A DNA stretch of 64,000 nucleotides, from NCBI GenBank assembly GCA_030674185.1, contig JAPXFY010000026.1, positions 50,923,746 through 50,987,745 on the forward strand, given 5' to 3'. The position numbers and the translations under genes were made by a program. The notes under the pieces were generated by a model. It was not told the DNA's origin. It made no database searches and saw nothing but the letters and a program-made list of their open reading frames with translations. Position 1 is the stretch's first letter. Every line of letters starts with the position of its first letter. This document shows, piece by piece, positions 33,075-45,280 of this stretch. The DNA is from Monoplex corrugatus (lineage: Eukaryota; Mollusca; Gastropoda; Littorinimorpha; Ranellidae).

Positions 33075-33390
33075 AAATGAAACGGGCTAAGTAAAGTTGG
33101 TAAGACATCAGATTTCAGTTTAGAAGGTCAGGGGTTCGATCCTGCCTGGGTACCTCTCACCTGTTGGGTAAAAGGGCTGAGATTTTTTCCCCATCTCCCA
33201 AGTCAACCCCTGTGCAAATCTGTCAATGCCTAAATTGTCTCTGTGTTGTTATAAATACAGGACATTATGTATGCACATTTAAAGGTCCTGTAAGTCATGT
33301 TAGTGTCCAGTGACATATGGAAACATGAAAACACACAGCACACATGCCCACCATGCTTTCTTGTCATGTAGACTGTACAACAACAAAGGG
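33075..33390 (+). mobile_element. S1 SINE with tRNA-like head
   Basis: The head reads GTTGGTAAGACATCAGATTT then AGAAGGTCAGGGGTTCGATC (a good B-box). The S1 body follows: AGTCAACCCCTGTGCAAATC, TAAAGGTCCTGTAAGTCATG and GAAACATGAAAACACACAGC. It is the clearest evidence that family S1 is tRNA-derived. Another tRNA-like stretch sits just upstream at about 32,930-32,995 (GTGGCTTAATGGATAAAGTG). Confidence 0.72.
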
Positions 33391-34550
33391 GAATGTGGTC
33401 AGCTCACCTAACAGTACGAGTTCTTCGAGCTCCACTAAGCAGTCTGATTTTGTGTAATGCGCAGTGAATTTAAGTGAGTTTGGAACATAAGCGCTGCACA
33501 AGAATGATTTGCAGCCTGGGGTAGGTGGTGTGTTGGAGAGCCAATATGAGCAAGTATCAGGAATTATGCCACTGAAGTAGTTCAGAAAAAGAGGAGCGCG
33601 GCGTGGAGAAACTGGGACAAATTAGTACGACTTAGTCCACCAGGGGCACCACCATCTGCAGAATATGCAATTTTTGAATGGTCTTTGATTTGTTAGTAAA
33701 TATCTAGAAGAGAAATGATGACTAACATGGAGCAATGTGCGTTTGATGTAGCAGTCTTTTTCTCGCAAATTGTTCACATTATCTGATTATATGTATGCAT
33801 TTATGCGGTAGCTTTTTTTCCCCTTGAGTCCTTCGTCTTATCTTCTGTAACATTCCTATCATCATCAACAGGCATAATGAATTGGAGGATTCTACCGTTT
33901 CACACCTCATCCCCCACAACTCTCCTCCTGCATGCTGTCAGAAAAGATAGGGCAGAGGGGTCGCATATGTTACATAGCGAGAAAGATGCATGATGACCCG
34001 ACTGCATGTGTACGTTTGTTTTTTTGTTTAATCTTGACTCAAAAGCACAGTGGAGAGAACATTATCGGCATAAAGTAAATAGAAAAGAAGGTGTATCACT
34101 CAGTGTATATGTCGGTAGTTGGTGGTGGGGGTATGTCACATCTTTTGGAATCCTCACACATATTGTGTAGTGATCAAACCGATCTCGTTGTAAGGGACAA
34201 CACAGAGGATACATCACGGCATCAAAGAATCAGGCAGCGCAACATCTGCCATGCAGTGCACTGAATGGAGGAAACGCATGTCTTGCATTGAACATGCTCA
34301 CACAATGATGATACATGCGTCAACCCACTTGTCTATATCTTCATTATATGGTAGTGGTGGAACAGGTTTTCCTGTTCTCTGTCTATCTTATCTTCGATCA
34401 GTTGAAGCCTGTCTCCTTTGCTCATCAATCTTTGCCCCCCACCCAGCCCCTCAGTCATGCATGGTGGCTTCCCTCGCAAATTGGGGAGATCTGCTTTTCA
34501 GTGTGGTCATGCCATAAAGTGAGCTGGCACCAAGGAGCCAAAATAGGGCT

Positions 34551-35326
34551 TTCTGTATCTTCTGCATCAAACATTTACTGTATCTTCTGCTTTTGCTGTG
34601 TCAAACATTACTGTGTCTTCTGCATCAAACGTTTCTGTATCTTCTGCATCAAACGTTTTTTGCATGTTCTGCTTTTTCTACATGCACATCAAACATTACT
34701 GCATCTTCTGCTTTTTCTGCATCAAACATGACTGTTTCTTCTGCGTCAAACATTACTGTATCTTCTGCTTCTTGTGCATCATACTGTATTGTATCTTCTG
34801 CATCAAACATTACCGTTTCTTCTGCGTCAAACATTGTTTCTTCTGCGTCAAACATTACTGTATCTTCTGCATCAAACATTGTTTTTTCTGCTTCTTGTGC
34901 ATCAAACATTAATGTATCTTCTGCATCAAACATTTATGTATCTTCTGCATGAGATCTTATTGTTTCTTCTGCATCAAACATTAACATTACTGTATCTTCT
35001 GCGTCAAACATTACTGTATCTTCTGCGTCAAACATTACTGTATCTTCTGCATCAAACATTACTGTATCTTCTGCGTCAAACATTACTGTAGCTTCTGCGT
35101 CAAACATTACTGTATCTTCTGCATCAAACATTACTGTATCTTCTGCGTCAAACATTACTGTATCTTCTGCGTCAAACATTACTGTATCTTCTGCATCAAA
35201 CATTACTGTATCTTCTGCGTCAAACATTACTGTATCTTCTGCGTCAAACATTACTGTATCTTCTGCATCAAACATTACTGTATCTTCTGCGTCAAACATT
35301 ACTGTAGCTTCTGCATTGGACATTTC
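34551..35326. repeat. 24-bp minisatellite, about 30 units, open as an octapeptide repeat
   Basis: The unit is 24 bp (TTCTGCGTCAAACATTACTG then TATC). Because 24 is divisible by three, frames stay open on both strands. The minus strand reads (MFDAEDTV)n for about 150 residues from 35,389 down to 34,934 and again from 34,933 to 34,649; the plus strand reads (SNITVSSA)n or (HQTLLYLL)n. The right part (34,980-35,320) is very homogeneous and the left part degenerate. I see no signal peptide, splice link or flanking conserved domain, so I call it a satellite. Confidence 0.92.
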
Positions 35327-36758
35327 TGACACCAGTAACAGTGCATCTATATGAAACGTGACGCCCACATGGGGATGATGAATCTGCATCTCATATCATC
35401 ACAGTTGGTTTGTGCTGCTTAAATCTTGATGTCATGATGCCTTCCTGATCTGTGTTGTCCCTTAAACAGCAGACAACTCTCTCCTTCTCTTTTCTTTTGT
35501 TTGTTTTTCGTTCTTTTTAATCTTTCCTTGCTGTCTTTCTCCCTGTTCTGCATTCGTCTTTCCAGCCCTGTCTCTCCTTCTCACTCTTCCTTCGTCTCCC
35601 TCCATCTGCTTGTTCTGTTTCCCTCCCTCTCTCCCTCTCTCCCTCTCTCTCTGTCTCTCAGGCTGTCAGCTTCCCCTCTCTCTCTCCCTTCCACTCTTTC
35701 TGTGTCATCTCTTCCTCAATCATTTGCTATCCACTGTGTTTTTCATTTCTCTCTCAGTTGTCCTTCCTCATATATCTGTCTCCCTTCCACTTTCTTCCTC
35801 ATTCTCTTTCAACCCCCTCCCCCACTCCCTTTTTTTTCTGCACTCTTCCATTTACTCAAGGACTTACACAAACCCTATTTGGTTTTGGAATTATGCATGG
35901 TTGACTGTCGGTTTTTGGTCTTTTTTTTTTTACATCATCACTCTCAAGTTGTTGTTTTTTTTTTGTATTGTCACTCGCAAAGTACACATTGTTTTTTGCA
36001 ATTTTTTTCATCTCTATGATTTGCAGCTAGTGGCGATGTACACACATAAAGTGTAAGCCATATAAAATATATTGTTATTTTGTTTTTACGATTTGTCTCA
36101 TCAATCATTGTTCATGTATACACTGGTTGTGTATTTGGTTTTCTTTTTTGTTTGTTTTTGGTTTTCGTTTTTTGCATTGGGAAGGTCTGTTTCTACAAGG
36201 ATCGCGTGTGAGTGAGTAGTTGGTTTGTTTTATAGAGAGAGTGAAAGCGTGCTTAATTTGAAATGGGTTGTATCATTTTGGAGGGGAGGAGGGGTTCTCA
36301 TGTATGTTTCTCAGAGACTGTTTTGTTTTGTTTTGATTTCAGAGACTGTTCAGATACTGGTGTGTACAATTATGTTACTGACCGCTGATAACGGTCCTTG
36401 TAAATATAATCCTGTAGCAGACTGTACCGACTACATCTAGGTGTATATTTCGCATCGATTTTGTTTCTCTGTGGTGGTGTCGTCTCCTGGAGCAAAGTAT
36501 CTGTGTAGACCGTGATTTCTGTTGACACAATAATTTAATTAAAGGCATACCCACTCACCTCAGTTACACTGCAGGCTGTGAACGTTGTGTTGGCAGTACT
36601 GGATTTTAACTAAATCATCATCATCCTCACAGGACTTATCATCATCTTCATAATCAGATGTCACGCAATTAAAAAAAAACAACTTGAATGAATGATTCCT
36701 GAATGGGGCGAGATGTCCATGTGTGCTGGATGTGGCAGGACAGGGAGTAATTGTTATT

Positions 36759-37290
36759 TGTTGTTATTTTTGTTTAAAGCCCAGCTGATTGTGTACAGCC
36801 ATATCAGGGCTATAACATTTCAGAACACACACAATACTTCAACAGGAAAAAATAAAAGAAAATTAATTACACATTTCAGTGCATTTGCGCACACAATCTA
36901 AGGAGATGCCCCTGGCGTTGACCACTCTGTCCAATTTGTCACACAAGGATTTAAAAAAACAAACCTGAATACAAATTCAAACATAATTTAGGACACTAAA
37001 ACAAAAACGGGCCTAAATTATCAACGCTTGCTTCCACATACCTCACTTCCCTAGCTCTAAAAATGCACTTAATACATGTACCCAATTATCAATCCTAAGA
37101 GAAAGTATGTAAGACTTTATCGAACATGTACAGGTGAATGGTGAATGATAGGAAGAAATGGCAGAAAGCAAAGGAGGAAGAAAGAAACAAAGAGAGTGAC
37201 AAAAAAGAGGAAATTTCTAGCACTGATTTTCAGAAGGTGGGGATATTATTTATACTGAAAGAGCCCCTGGCATCCCCACAGGGTAAGGAT
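36759..37290 (-). mobile_element. Retroposon family A, inverted copy
   Basis: On the + strand it starts GTTATTTTTGTTTAAAGCCC (the tail end) and has AGGGCTATAACATTTCAGAA and AAGGAGATGCCCCTGGCGTT. It ends at GAAAGAGCCCCTGGCATCCC (the 5' end), followed by a G run. All blocks are in the reverse order of the copy at 50,210. Confidence 0.82.
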
Positions 37291-37369
37291 GGGGGGGGGG
37301 GGGGGGGTGAAGTGGGATTTTTTTTTTAATTATTATTCTCTTGAGCGGCGTTTGCTCAATGCTTTTGGG

Positions 37370-37590
37370 CACGTCATTTAGCCCATGCTGTGTGCACTCT
37401 GCGTACTCCACCTTCAGTGGGTGTGCATGTGTTGGGTGTTGTGTTTCCATAAGCCAAGGAATGTTCGCATGATTTATAGAATCTTTAACATGCATAGTTG
37501 ATGTGCTGTGCTTGCGTGCACATGAACAGGATTCAGGCAGTATCAGATTTGCACACGCACATTGACGTGGGAGATCAGAAAACATTGTGC
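37370..37590 (-). mobile_element. S1 SINE body, inverted
   Basis: GCCCATGCTGTGTGCACTCT, GTTGTGTTTCCATAAGCCAA, AGAATCTTTAACATGCATAG and GACGTGGGAGATCAGAAAAC are inverted S1 body blocks. It directly follows the inverted retroposon A copy. Confidence 0.6.
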
Positions 37591-38204
37591 TCGTTACACT
37601 TCAGACAGTAGCCTACCCAGAGAGTTTAGAGTTTCTTCAGGAGGGATTCATCATACTCAGACATTTCCATATGTGCTCCTCCCAAATCTGCCAGCAGTTA
37701 TCTGGCAGGCTCCCTGAGCCTGTACTAAACCTTATGCACTGGCAAAGTCTGGGGAAGGGGTCTATGAAACTCTAACCTGAACCATCAGAATGATGGAAAT
37801 ATTGAGGTGAGCAGTCAACAGGCCAGGGGCCTGTGAAACACTAAGCTGAACCATCAGAATGATGGAAACATTGAGGTGGACAGCCAACAGGCTACTGTTT
37901 AATGTTCCGGGCTGGGATTGAACTCAAGATCCAGATCTTGATTCCATGGCGCTTTCAAAGGGCTGACCAGTCTGCATAGGATCAAACTCAAAACCATCAT
38001 AACCAATTGACTGTTTTGCCCATCATGCAGTGTATGGATGACGAGTCACACTAGAGGCGTGCAGAGAGTTTTGACATGAAATTGGGTGCACATGCACTCA
38101 AACACAGCTTGAGTTCAAACATTTATCCGGGAGCTCCGAGATGGATGTGATAACCAAGATAAGGATGTCAGACTTCCAATCAGCAGATCTCAGGTTTTGA
38201 CTTA

Positions 38205-38668
38205 GCTTGTGAGTACAAGGTGGAGATATTCTAATCTCCCAGATCAAAACAGACGTCCCTTGTCAGTACAGGGTGGAGATACTCTAATCTCCCAGGTCAA
38301 AGCAGACTTCCTTTGTCAGTACTGGAGAAGATATTCTAATCTCCCAGGTCAAAACAGACTTCCTTTGTCAGTACTGGAGAAGGTATTCTAATCTTCCAGG
38401 TCAAAACGGACTTCCTTTGTCAGTACTGGAGAAGATATTCTAATCTCCCAGGTCAAAACAGACTTCCCTTGTCTGTACAGGTGGAGATATTCTAATCTCC
38501 CAGGTCAAAACAGACTTCCCTTGTCTGTACAGGTGGAGATATTCTAATCTCCCAGGTCAAAACAGACTTCCCTTGTCTGTACAGGTGGAGATATTCTAAT
38601 CTCCCAGGTCAAAACAGACTTCCCTTGTCTGTACAGGTGGAGATACTCTAATCTCCCAAGTCAAAACA
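38205..38668. repeat. Minisatellite of 51-54 bp, about 9 units
   Basis: Units contain GATATTCTAATCTCCCAGGT then CAAAACAGACTTCC and TTGTCAGTACTGGA or TTGTCTGTACAGGTGG. It begins just after an S1-like SINE head (about 38,100-38,205), whose TCTCCCAGGTCA segment appears to have been the seed of the array. Confidence 0.92.
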
Positions 38669-38729
38669 CCTTTCACTTGTGCTCAGAACATTTTCAAGAG
38701 GTAGGCCCTACATCTTTTTATACATTTAT

Positions 38730-38960
38730 ACACTCACACACGCCCACACATACACACACATGCATGTGCTGACACACACACACACACACACAAACAAAAA
38801 AATACACGCACACACACTCGGACACACATGCAGACGCTCATGCACATATACACACAGGCGCACGCACGCGCGCGCACACATACACACACGCTCAAATACT
38901 CGTGCACACTCAGACACTCAAGCACACTTGCAGGCGCACAGACACACACACACGTCAGCA
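38730..38960. repeat. Degenerate (CA)n tract
   Basis: CA-rich sequence with G/T interruptions. All open frames across it are low-complexity products. Confidence 0.9.
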
Positions 38961-39529
38961 ATAACAATACGTGTAGCCAAATGGCTACATAAAACTGAAA
39001 TACAATAGGCATTGTCAATATTATAAAGACAATAATACTAATAATAACAGAAATAATAATTCTGTTTGTGTAATGCAAATAGTTTGTGTCAAGGCATGTT
39101 TGTTGCACTATGCGTAGAAAAAAGATGTGTATATGTATACACACACACATCTATCTATATACGCATACATATATATATTTATATATACGCATACATATAT
39201 ATATATATATCACACATATCGAGGGGCCATGCTCGAAGGTAGGCCTACTATCGTTCTGGCGGTAAGTTTTGAGAAAATGGCATTTGAAATTTAGGTAGGC
39301 CTACCTAGAGAAGAAATATTTAACTAAGTTGCACGAAGCTGATACCGTGAGTATGTGTTTACTTTCCATATATCTAATAGAAAATGAAATGAAATGAAGT
39401 GCAGGGCTGTTGCCGTTTTTATGCAAAATCACATTACCGGTATTTTATGTTGGTGTTAGCTGGTACTATCTGGCACTCATTTACAACCCTTCTTTTCTGC
39501 CCACAGTGGCGTGATGGAAAGTGCTATTA

Positions 39530-39660
39530 CCCAACAGAACCAATAAGCGGGCGGGGCTAGTGTCAATGGCGCCAACAGGATGCTGATTAGGGTCAGGCGC
39601 GCTTAGTACCCTGTGGCAGGAAGGGAGGGCGGGTGACAAGTAAACAAAATGTCTGCTGTG
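39530..39660. promoter_or_regulatory. GC-box/CCAAT/E2F-like cluster
   Basis: Within 35 bp there is a CCAAT at 39,540-39,544, a GC-box GGGCGGGGC at 39,549-39,557 and a palindromic TGGCGCCA (E2F-like) at 39,567-39,574. Another GGGAGGGCGGG follows near 39,627. The GC content stands out in an AT-rich surrounding. No linked exon could be identified. Confidence 0.35.
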
Positions 39661-40990
39661 ACATGCTAGTGTGTGGTTAGTAGGCTACTATGTAGTGGGA
39701 GAGGACAGGAAAAGGAGAGAGGCTCTGGTGGTGTCTGTTTATGTCATAACTTCTTGGTAGGCTACTTTCTGGCTGCCAGAATCCTGAGCAATGTAACTTA
39801 GTGGAAAAGTGTTAGTGATCAGGAAGTATGTTGTGGCAGAGAATTACTTGTGCGTCACGCTTTTTTAAGCTCACAACAAATATGCTACAGGCCACCACAT
39901 TTGAGATATTGTCAAACAGAAAGACATTGCCAAGGTTGTGTGTCACAACCCTTTTTCATAATGCGCAAAATAATGCATTGTATATTCTGTAGCATATCAT
40001 TCTCTCTGTCTGTCTCACACACACACACAAACACACACATAATGTGCATCAGATCACATGCACATATGGATGTGTGTGTGTTTGCGGTCAGACAGACAGA
40101 CAGAGAGATCAAATGCAATGAAATGAAATGAAATGAAAATGAACTGAATCTTCATTTTCCAATGGTACAGATATTAGCACACAGGCCATCTTAAATAATT
40201 GCCATTGCCTTTCAACATTACATAAAAACAGAAGAAAACAAGGAAGTAAAATACTACAAAAGAATTTTAAAATTCAAAGAAAAGAAAACGAAAACAATAC
40301 CATCAGAAATAAAAAAGTAATGTAGAAATTTTCACCATTACTACATTTAAGTGAACATACATGTATAATTAATTGTATATGTTTGCATGTATGTGTGCAC
40401 GCGTATGTGTGAGTGAAAAAGCGAAAACAAAAACATAAAAGCAATCGAATGTTAAATAGCATGACAGTAACATGATTTCAATTCAATTACTTAATATATG
40501 AAATTACGAATCTTATGTATGCTAGGATCATTTCAAAATGGACACATTAACCATGCGTTAGGCCTTTTTATTTATGAAATTACAAATATTACTAACACAT
40601 GTTAATATAATCATCAAAATGGACAGTTTAATGATAAATATATTCAACTATTCATTGTTACGAAGGGATTAAATAACAGTATCTGCAGCAACCCACTTAC
40701 AGATGTGTATACGTTTGTAAGCATAAATGTGATAAGTAAAATAAAGCGCAAATGATATACATAAAACATGTATCGTGGACGTAGTGAGTTATTTAAGTCT
40801 AAACGTTTCGACTGATAGTGGACCTTTCAGGCTGTTTGGCAAATCATTCCAATATATTGTCTTTTTGATATCAGGTCTGGCAATATGTCGTTTGCTGATG
40901 AAAATACTGGAAGGATATGGTAGAAGTTATGATAGGCTTTTGGGATGACACTAGGTGCACACAGTGACGAGAGATCCCGCTTCTTGGGCT
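39660..40990. other. AT-rich stretch without recognised gene
   Basis: Contains short CA runs near 40,015-40,040 and a GAAAT pentamer run near 40,115-40,140. Otherwise AT-rich unique sequence with no supported exon. Confidence 0.55.
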
Positions 40991-41010
40991 CCTATACTGG
41001 GAGTTTGTCC

Positions 41011-42046
41011 TTATAACATCATAGTCTTGTCAGTAGGCCTGCTTTGGGAAGCTCTTGATGAGCCCATCAGTCGGAGTACTCTCAAGCAATCGTCATCTAG
41101 GTTGTTTTTGAAGAGAATGATGCCATCATTGCCCTTGGACACCTGGATGAAGCGAATTTGTAGCCAGCAGACCCTGTGTTTGTTCGTGTCTATTTTTGTT
41201 TTTCGTATGTATGAAGAGGCCAGCTTCTTGAAATCGTTAAATGATTCATGGTCGATTGGCACAGCAGTATAACAATTTGGCGGCTGGGCCAACCTGAACA
41301 TGATGTCCCACTCGCATGGAATGTAAATGGGAGTGCTCATCTTTGCAGAGGAGATAGCAGATTGCATTAAATCACATTCCATCTGAGTGTGACCAGATTC
41401 CAGAAATTTCTGTGTGATGGTTTTGATGTTTGACAGAGTATTCACAACAAATAGTGCTGCCGTCAAGTATTGATTTTGGTTTTTGTCCACTGCAACTGTC
41501 AGAATATATGACGTGCTTGACATGGGCTGGAAGGGGTGAAATATACTTGTGAAGACAGCTGGCAGTTTTTGCAGGAACCCATCTTGCCTTCAGTTTTGTC
41601 CCATGTATAGCATGTTGGTCTGCCATATGACAACAGTACGCAGTGAAGTTATAGTCACAGAGTTTTCTTTTGTAATACAGTTGACTTACGAGGCCGCAAG
41701 GAGATTGCAAAACTGCCTGCATGTCAACTGTTATTACATGTAATGATGGGTCTTTCTTGGGAGCCTCACTGTCAGCTGATCTTATCTATCTGGAAGCCTG
41801 TGCTCTTGCAAGGTGTTTTTTATGAGATACCTCCTCAGCAGTGGACAGCGTGTTCTGCTTTTTCTTGATAGCAGTTGCAGTGCACGTTGCACACTGGTCC
41901 TTTTTGGGGACATGAAAAGAGAGATTGTAGACTTCGTTGAATGTTTTCCCGTATGTTTTGGACGATACTGTAGGGATCTGGCTCAGCTGGAGGGGGATCC
42001 ATGATAATCAGTTCTGTGATCTGCAATAATCCCAAAATCAGGCAAT
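41011..42046 (-). pseudogene. DUF7869-like protein remnant (transposon-associated family)
   Basis: Minus-strand pieces read, in order, an N-terminal part with PPPAEPDPYSIVQNIREN (about 41,990), then AEEVSHKKHLARAQ, VITVDMQAVLQSPCGLVSQL, YYKRKLCDYNFTAY, KTASCLHKYISPL, VKHVIYSDSCSGQ, a frameshift near 41,450-41,500, NQYLTAALFVVNTL, ITQKFLESGHTQMECDLMQS and a C-terminal region. The order (Y.KR.L..YN, SD.C.GQN, KFL..GHT.MECD) resembles the widespread invertebrate family annotated as DUF7869, often found in multicopy, transposon-like loci. At least two frame breaks and an in-frame stop (near 41,797) show it is not functional. The family name is from memory and should be confirmed by profile search. 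Confidence 0.65.
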
Positions 42047-42050
42047 ACAA

Positions 42051-43160
42051 TACAGTGCTGTATAATACAATTCAATACAATATAATACACACAATTCGAC
42101 ACAATACAATACAATGCAATAAACTGCACATATTGTGCAGTTGCTTTTTCGCTGATCTTAAGCTGATCTCTGATGTTATGAGTCAGTCATATGTGTATGC
42201 GTAAAAGTAAATCTTGTGTATAGCGAAATGCTTATGCATTTTGCTCTGATCATATCATTTCAACAGTCTGCGCGCACAGGCACCCGCACACAAATGGGTT
42301 TTTTAACTGTCAATATGAGCACATATTATTATATTCCATTCAATGAAAGATTTCTTTTCTACGTATACCCAGAACAGAACAAAAGCAGAAGCTGCTTGTC
42401 TTATGTGCAAAATGGATTGCATTCTGACTTCATAGCAACACATGCCTTAACGGCGCCTGGATTTTATCATGTCCTGTGACACCATCAGTAGACAATATTT
42501 ACTTCTAAAGCTACCGCTTTCAACTAAACAAGGAGGAGCTTTTGACGCATGTATGCAACCTTCCACTTTCAACAATTAATCGTAATCAAAAGATTTTATC
42601 TACACTGTGATTGACCATTGCACTAATATTATCAGAAACGGTCGTTTTCACATGATCATTTAGCTGAAACATTAATGTATAATTTGAAGGAAAATTTGAC
42701 AAAACTTAGCGCAAATCAAAGGAAATAAGATATCAATTTCCAACATAATTATCAATCAAAGAATAAACAAAGCAAAATAATACCTTACTGTTGCTGGTGT
42801 ACAGTTGATGGTTTCCAAGTTGAGTCAGTCTGGATGTCTCAGAAGGTAGAGAGAAGGTACTGTGCTTAAAGATTTTCCCGGCACATAGGGCACATTTGGA
42901 AAAAAAAAAAAAAAAATTCTCACGCTTCACTGGCTGTGCTTTAATTAAGTAGGGCCTACTAAAATCTACGGAAACACATCCTTGAATGGGTCTGCTTGAT
43001 GACACACAGCGGAAATTAACTTAAGAAAGCTAGGGGACTTTGAGAAAAAGAAATTTAAGTCAATTCTGGACATGGAGACATTCAGGGTTGGGGATGGTAG
43101 GTTTCAAACTTAAATACTGTCCTGACACTTCCACGTCTCAGATGCTGCTTTAATCCTACA
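42051..43160. other. AT-rich stretch without recognised gene
   Basis: Holds AATAC-type pentanucleotide repeats at about 42,045-42,120, an A run at 42,899-42,916 and unique AT-rich DNA. No supported coding exon. Confidence 0.55.
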
Positions 43161-43164
43161 AACC

Positions 43165-43214
<50 letters not shown>

Positions 43215-43215
43215 A

Positions 43216-43263
<48 letters not shown>

Positions 43264-43310
43264 ACACACACACACACACACACCACACACACACACACAC
43301 ACCATACACA
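43165..43310. repeat. (CA)n microsatellite
   Basis: Near-continuous CA repeat of about 145 bp with a few single-base interruptions. Confidence 0.96.
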
Positions 43311-43776
43311 CATACATGTATGTTTTGACTGTTGTGTGTGAACTTTGCACATTGATCTGTACTGGCAGGCCTACCTCTAACATGCCAGGGTCATAAGTTA
43401 GCCTCCTCCTGAGTGTTAGTACACAGCCAAGCTGTCCTGCCAGAGGAGACCACTGAGCTGTTGAACATCTATCAGCAGCCACTTAACCCTCCGTCTCGGC
43501 CACAGCACTCAATGACACAAATTGCTGAAGTTGGATAGTACTGTCTGGCAGGGAACAGAATCAGGTGTTTGTCTTTCTAGGTCAGTGTCAGAAGGTACCA
43601 GCAGTCAGTGGTACCCTATGCGTATAACCACTTGCTCACTTCTTTTGCATGACTGCTTTAAATTTTGATAAATAAATCACTACTTGTCATGATACTGGAA
43701 AAAATAACTCTGCCATGGCAAAGCTGACATGTTTCTGAGTGCAATGATATAAAAAAAAAATGAAAATGTGAAAGTA

Positions 43777-44885
43777 TGGCATTTAGTACCTTCTGGCTGG
43801 GACCCTCGATACCTATGTATATATATATATGTATACATACATATACATGTATGTATGTATACATATATAATAAACTGATGCAAATATTCACAGGTACATA
43901 ATGCATGTTCACACACACACACACACGCACACACACATACATACATACATACATACGTACATACAGACGCACGCACAAACAAACTCGCACACACACATGA
44001 TGCTTCTTCTTCTTCTTCTTGGCGTGTGCTGCTACACTATCAACTGAGTCCGGGTGTCTGAACTCGACAAGTGTGTAGCCATTATGCGATAAGTGCATGG
44101 TACCATGGTTTGTTAGAAGGCGCACGTTGGCCCGGTACCTCAGTCTTCAGCCTTCTAGGTTTTCTGTAGGGGTTGCCCCGCCCTTAGCTCCTGGCCCGTA
44201 CGTCCTGCCCTGGGAGCACAGGGGGATTGTTTCTCCAGGGATCCCACCCCATAGCTAGGGCTTATAGCAGCACTTACCCGCCGATGAACCCGTCATAGGA
44301 CACCTGGGGCATTTTCTAAGGATAGCAGCGCCACCTGCTACCCCACCCTGTCCTGATAGGAACACCGCCAGTTTGGTCCGGGACTGCTTATTTGCTAGCA
44401 AGCTAGCTTATTCACAGCCACCCTCCATATCTGAAGGGCTTCACTATCCGCCATCTGTGACCCGCCTGGGTTGGAGATGGTCGCCCCGCCGCTGAATTGG
44501 AAGTCGGCCTTTTCCAGGACACATGATGCTGAGTACAGTATGCTCATCCTATTAGGCATAGGATCCATCACTCAAGTCATCGTCCTTTCTCTTGTCAAAC
44601 ACACACACACATACATCCACAAATGGCATTTATTACCTTCTGGCTGGGACCCCTCGATACATATGTATACATATACATAATCATATATGTATGTATGTAT
44701 ACATATATAATAAACTGATGCAACTATTCACAGGTACACAATGCATGTTCACACATACAAACACACACACGCACACACACAGGATGCTGAGTACAGTATG
44801 CTCATCCTATTAGGCACAGGATCCATCACTCAAGTCATCGTCCTTTCTCTTGTCAAACACACACACGCACACACACATACACACA
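43777..44885. repeat. Local duplication, two interleaved units
   Basis: Unit 1 (ACCTTCTGGCTGGGACCC…AATAAACTGATGCAAATATT…AATGCATGTTCACACA) occurs at 43,786-43,935 and 44,633-44,765. Unit 2 (GATGCTGAGTACAGTATGCT…ATCACTCAAGTCATCGTCCT) occurs at 44,525-44,612 and 44,783-44,870. A GC-rich block of about 400 bp (44,110-44,520) lies between the first copies. The layout indicates a tandem segmental duplication with CA repeats at the joints. Confidence 0.85.
44110..44520. other. GC-rich block of unknown nature
   Basis: GC-rich compared with everything around it (for example GTTGCCCCGCCCTTAGCTCC, GGTCGCCCCGCCGCTGAATT). It contains no long open frame and no similarity I recognise. It may be the untranslated end of a retroelement. 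Confidence 0.5.
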
Positions 44886-45100
44886 CACACACAGGATGTG
44901 GGGCTAGGATGCACTCGGCCTGTGAGGTGTGTGACCATTCATCTGCACTATCAACCTCTCTTCAACCAGGTGGTTCATGTTAGTCAAAACATGAGGCCAC
45001 TGAACTGGAATTCCTTCCACCCTGAACATTTAGTAGATTACTACATCTGTGTCCAAAGATGTGTGAGAATGTTGCTCCCAGGATCTGGTGTATGTCTTCA

Positions 45101-45280
45101 TTAGCCGTTTGATCCCGCACCCTGTCCACCAGCATCCTGAATGATCAACCATGCCACCAAAGCAAAAACTTAGCCCTTTGATATCCTCACCCTACCCACC
45201 AGCTTCCTGCAGGAAGCTGGTGGATAGGGTGAGGTAGTCAAAGAGTTACGTTTTTGCAGTTGGCGGATAGGGTGCAGGCA
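45101..45280 (-). mobile_element. TTAA composite hairpin MITE, copy 11 (inverted), interrupted by a LINE
   Basis: The left outer arm has CACCAGCATCCTGAATGATC; the inner hairpin with CCAGCTTCCTGCAGGAAGCT is perfect. The right arm stops at GGATAGGGTGCAGG, exactly where the LINE at 45,276 begins. Confidence 0.8.

Noticed and set aside
33075..33150. Possible tRNA gene with a good B-box
   Set aside because: No closed acceptor stem or full cloverleaf; it is the head of a SINE whose body recurs elsewhere.
34593..35091. Plus-strand SNITVSSA and HQTLLYLL open frames
   Set aside because: Unit length of 24 bp keeps every frame open; several mutually incompatible frames cannot all be genes.
34551..35326. 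CRISPR-like array of regular short repeats
   Set aside because: Repeats are directly adjacent with no unique spacers, and the genome is eukaryotic; it is a minisatellite.
35501..36056. Open frames of 172 and 148 codons
   Set aside because: Pyrimidine-rich low-complexity sequence giving Ser/Leu/Phe runs, no domain.
39500..39560. Possible exon after CTGCCCACAG (WRDGKCYYPTEPISG)
   Set aside because: It reaches a stop after about 17 codons, has no donor before it, and matches no family I recognise.
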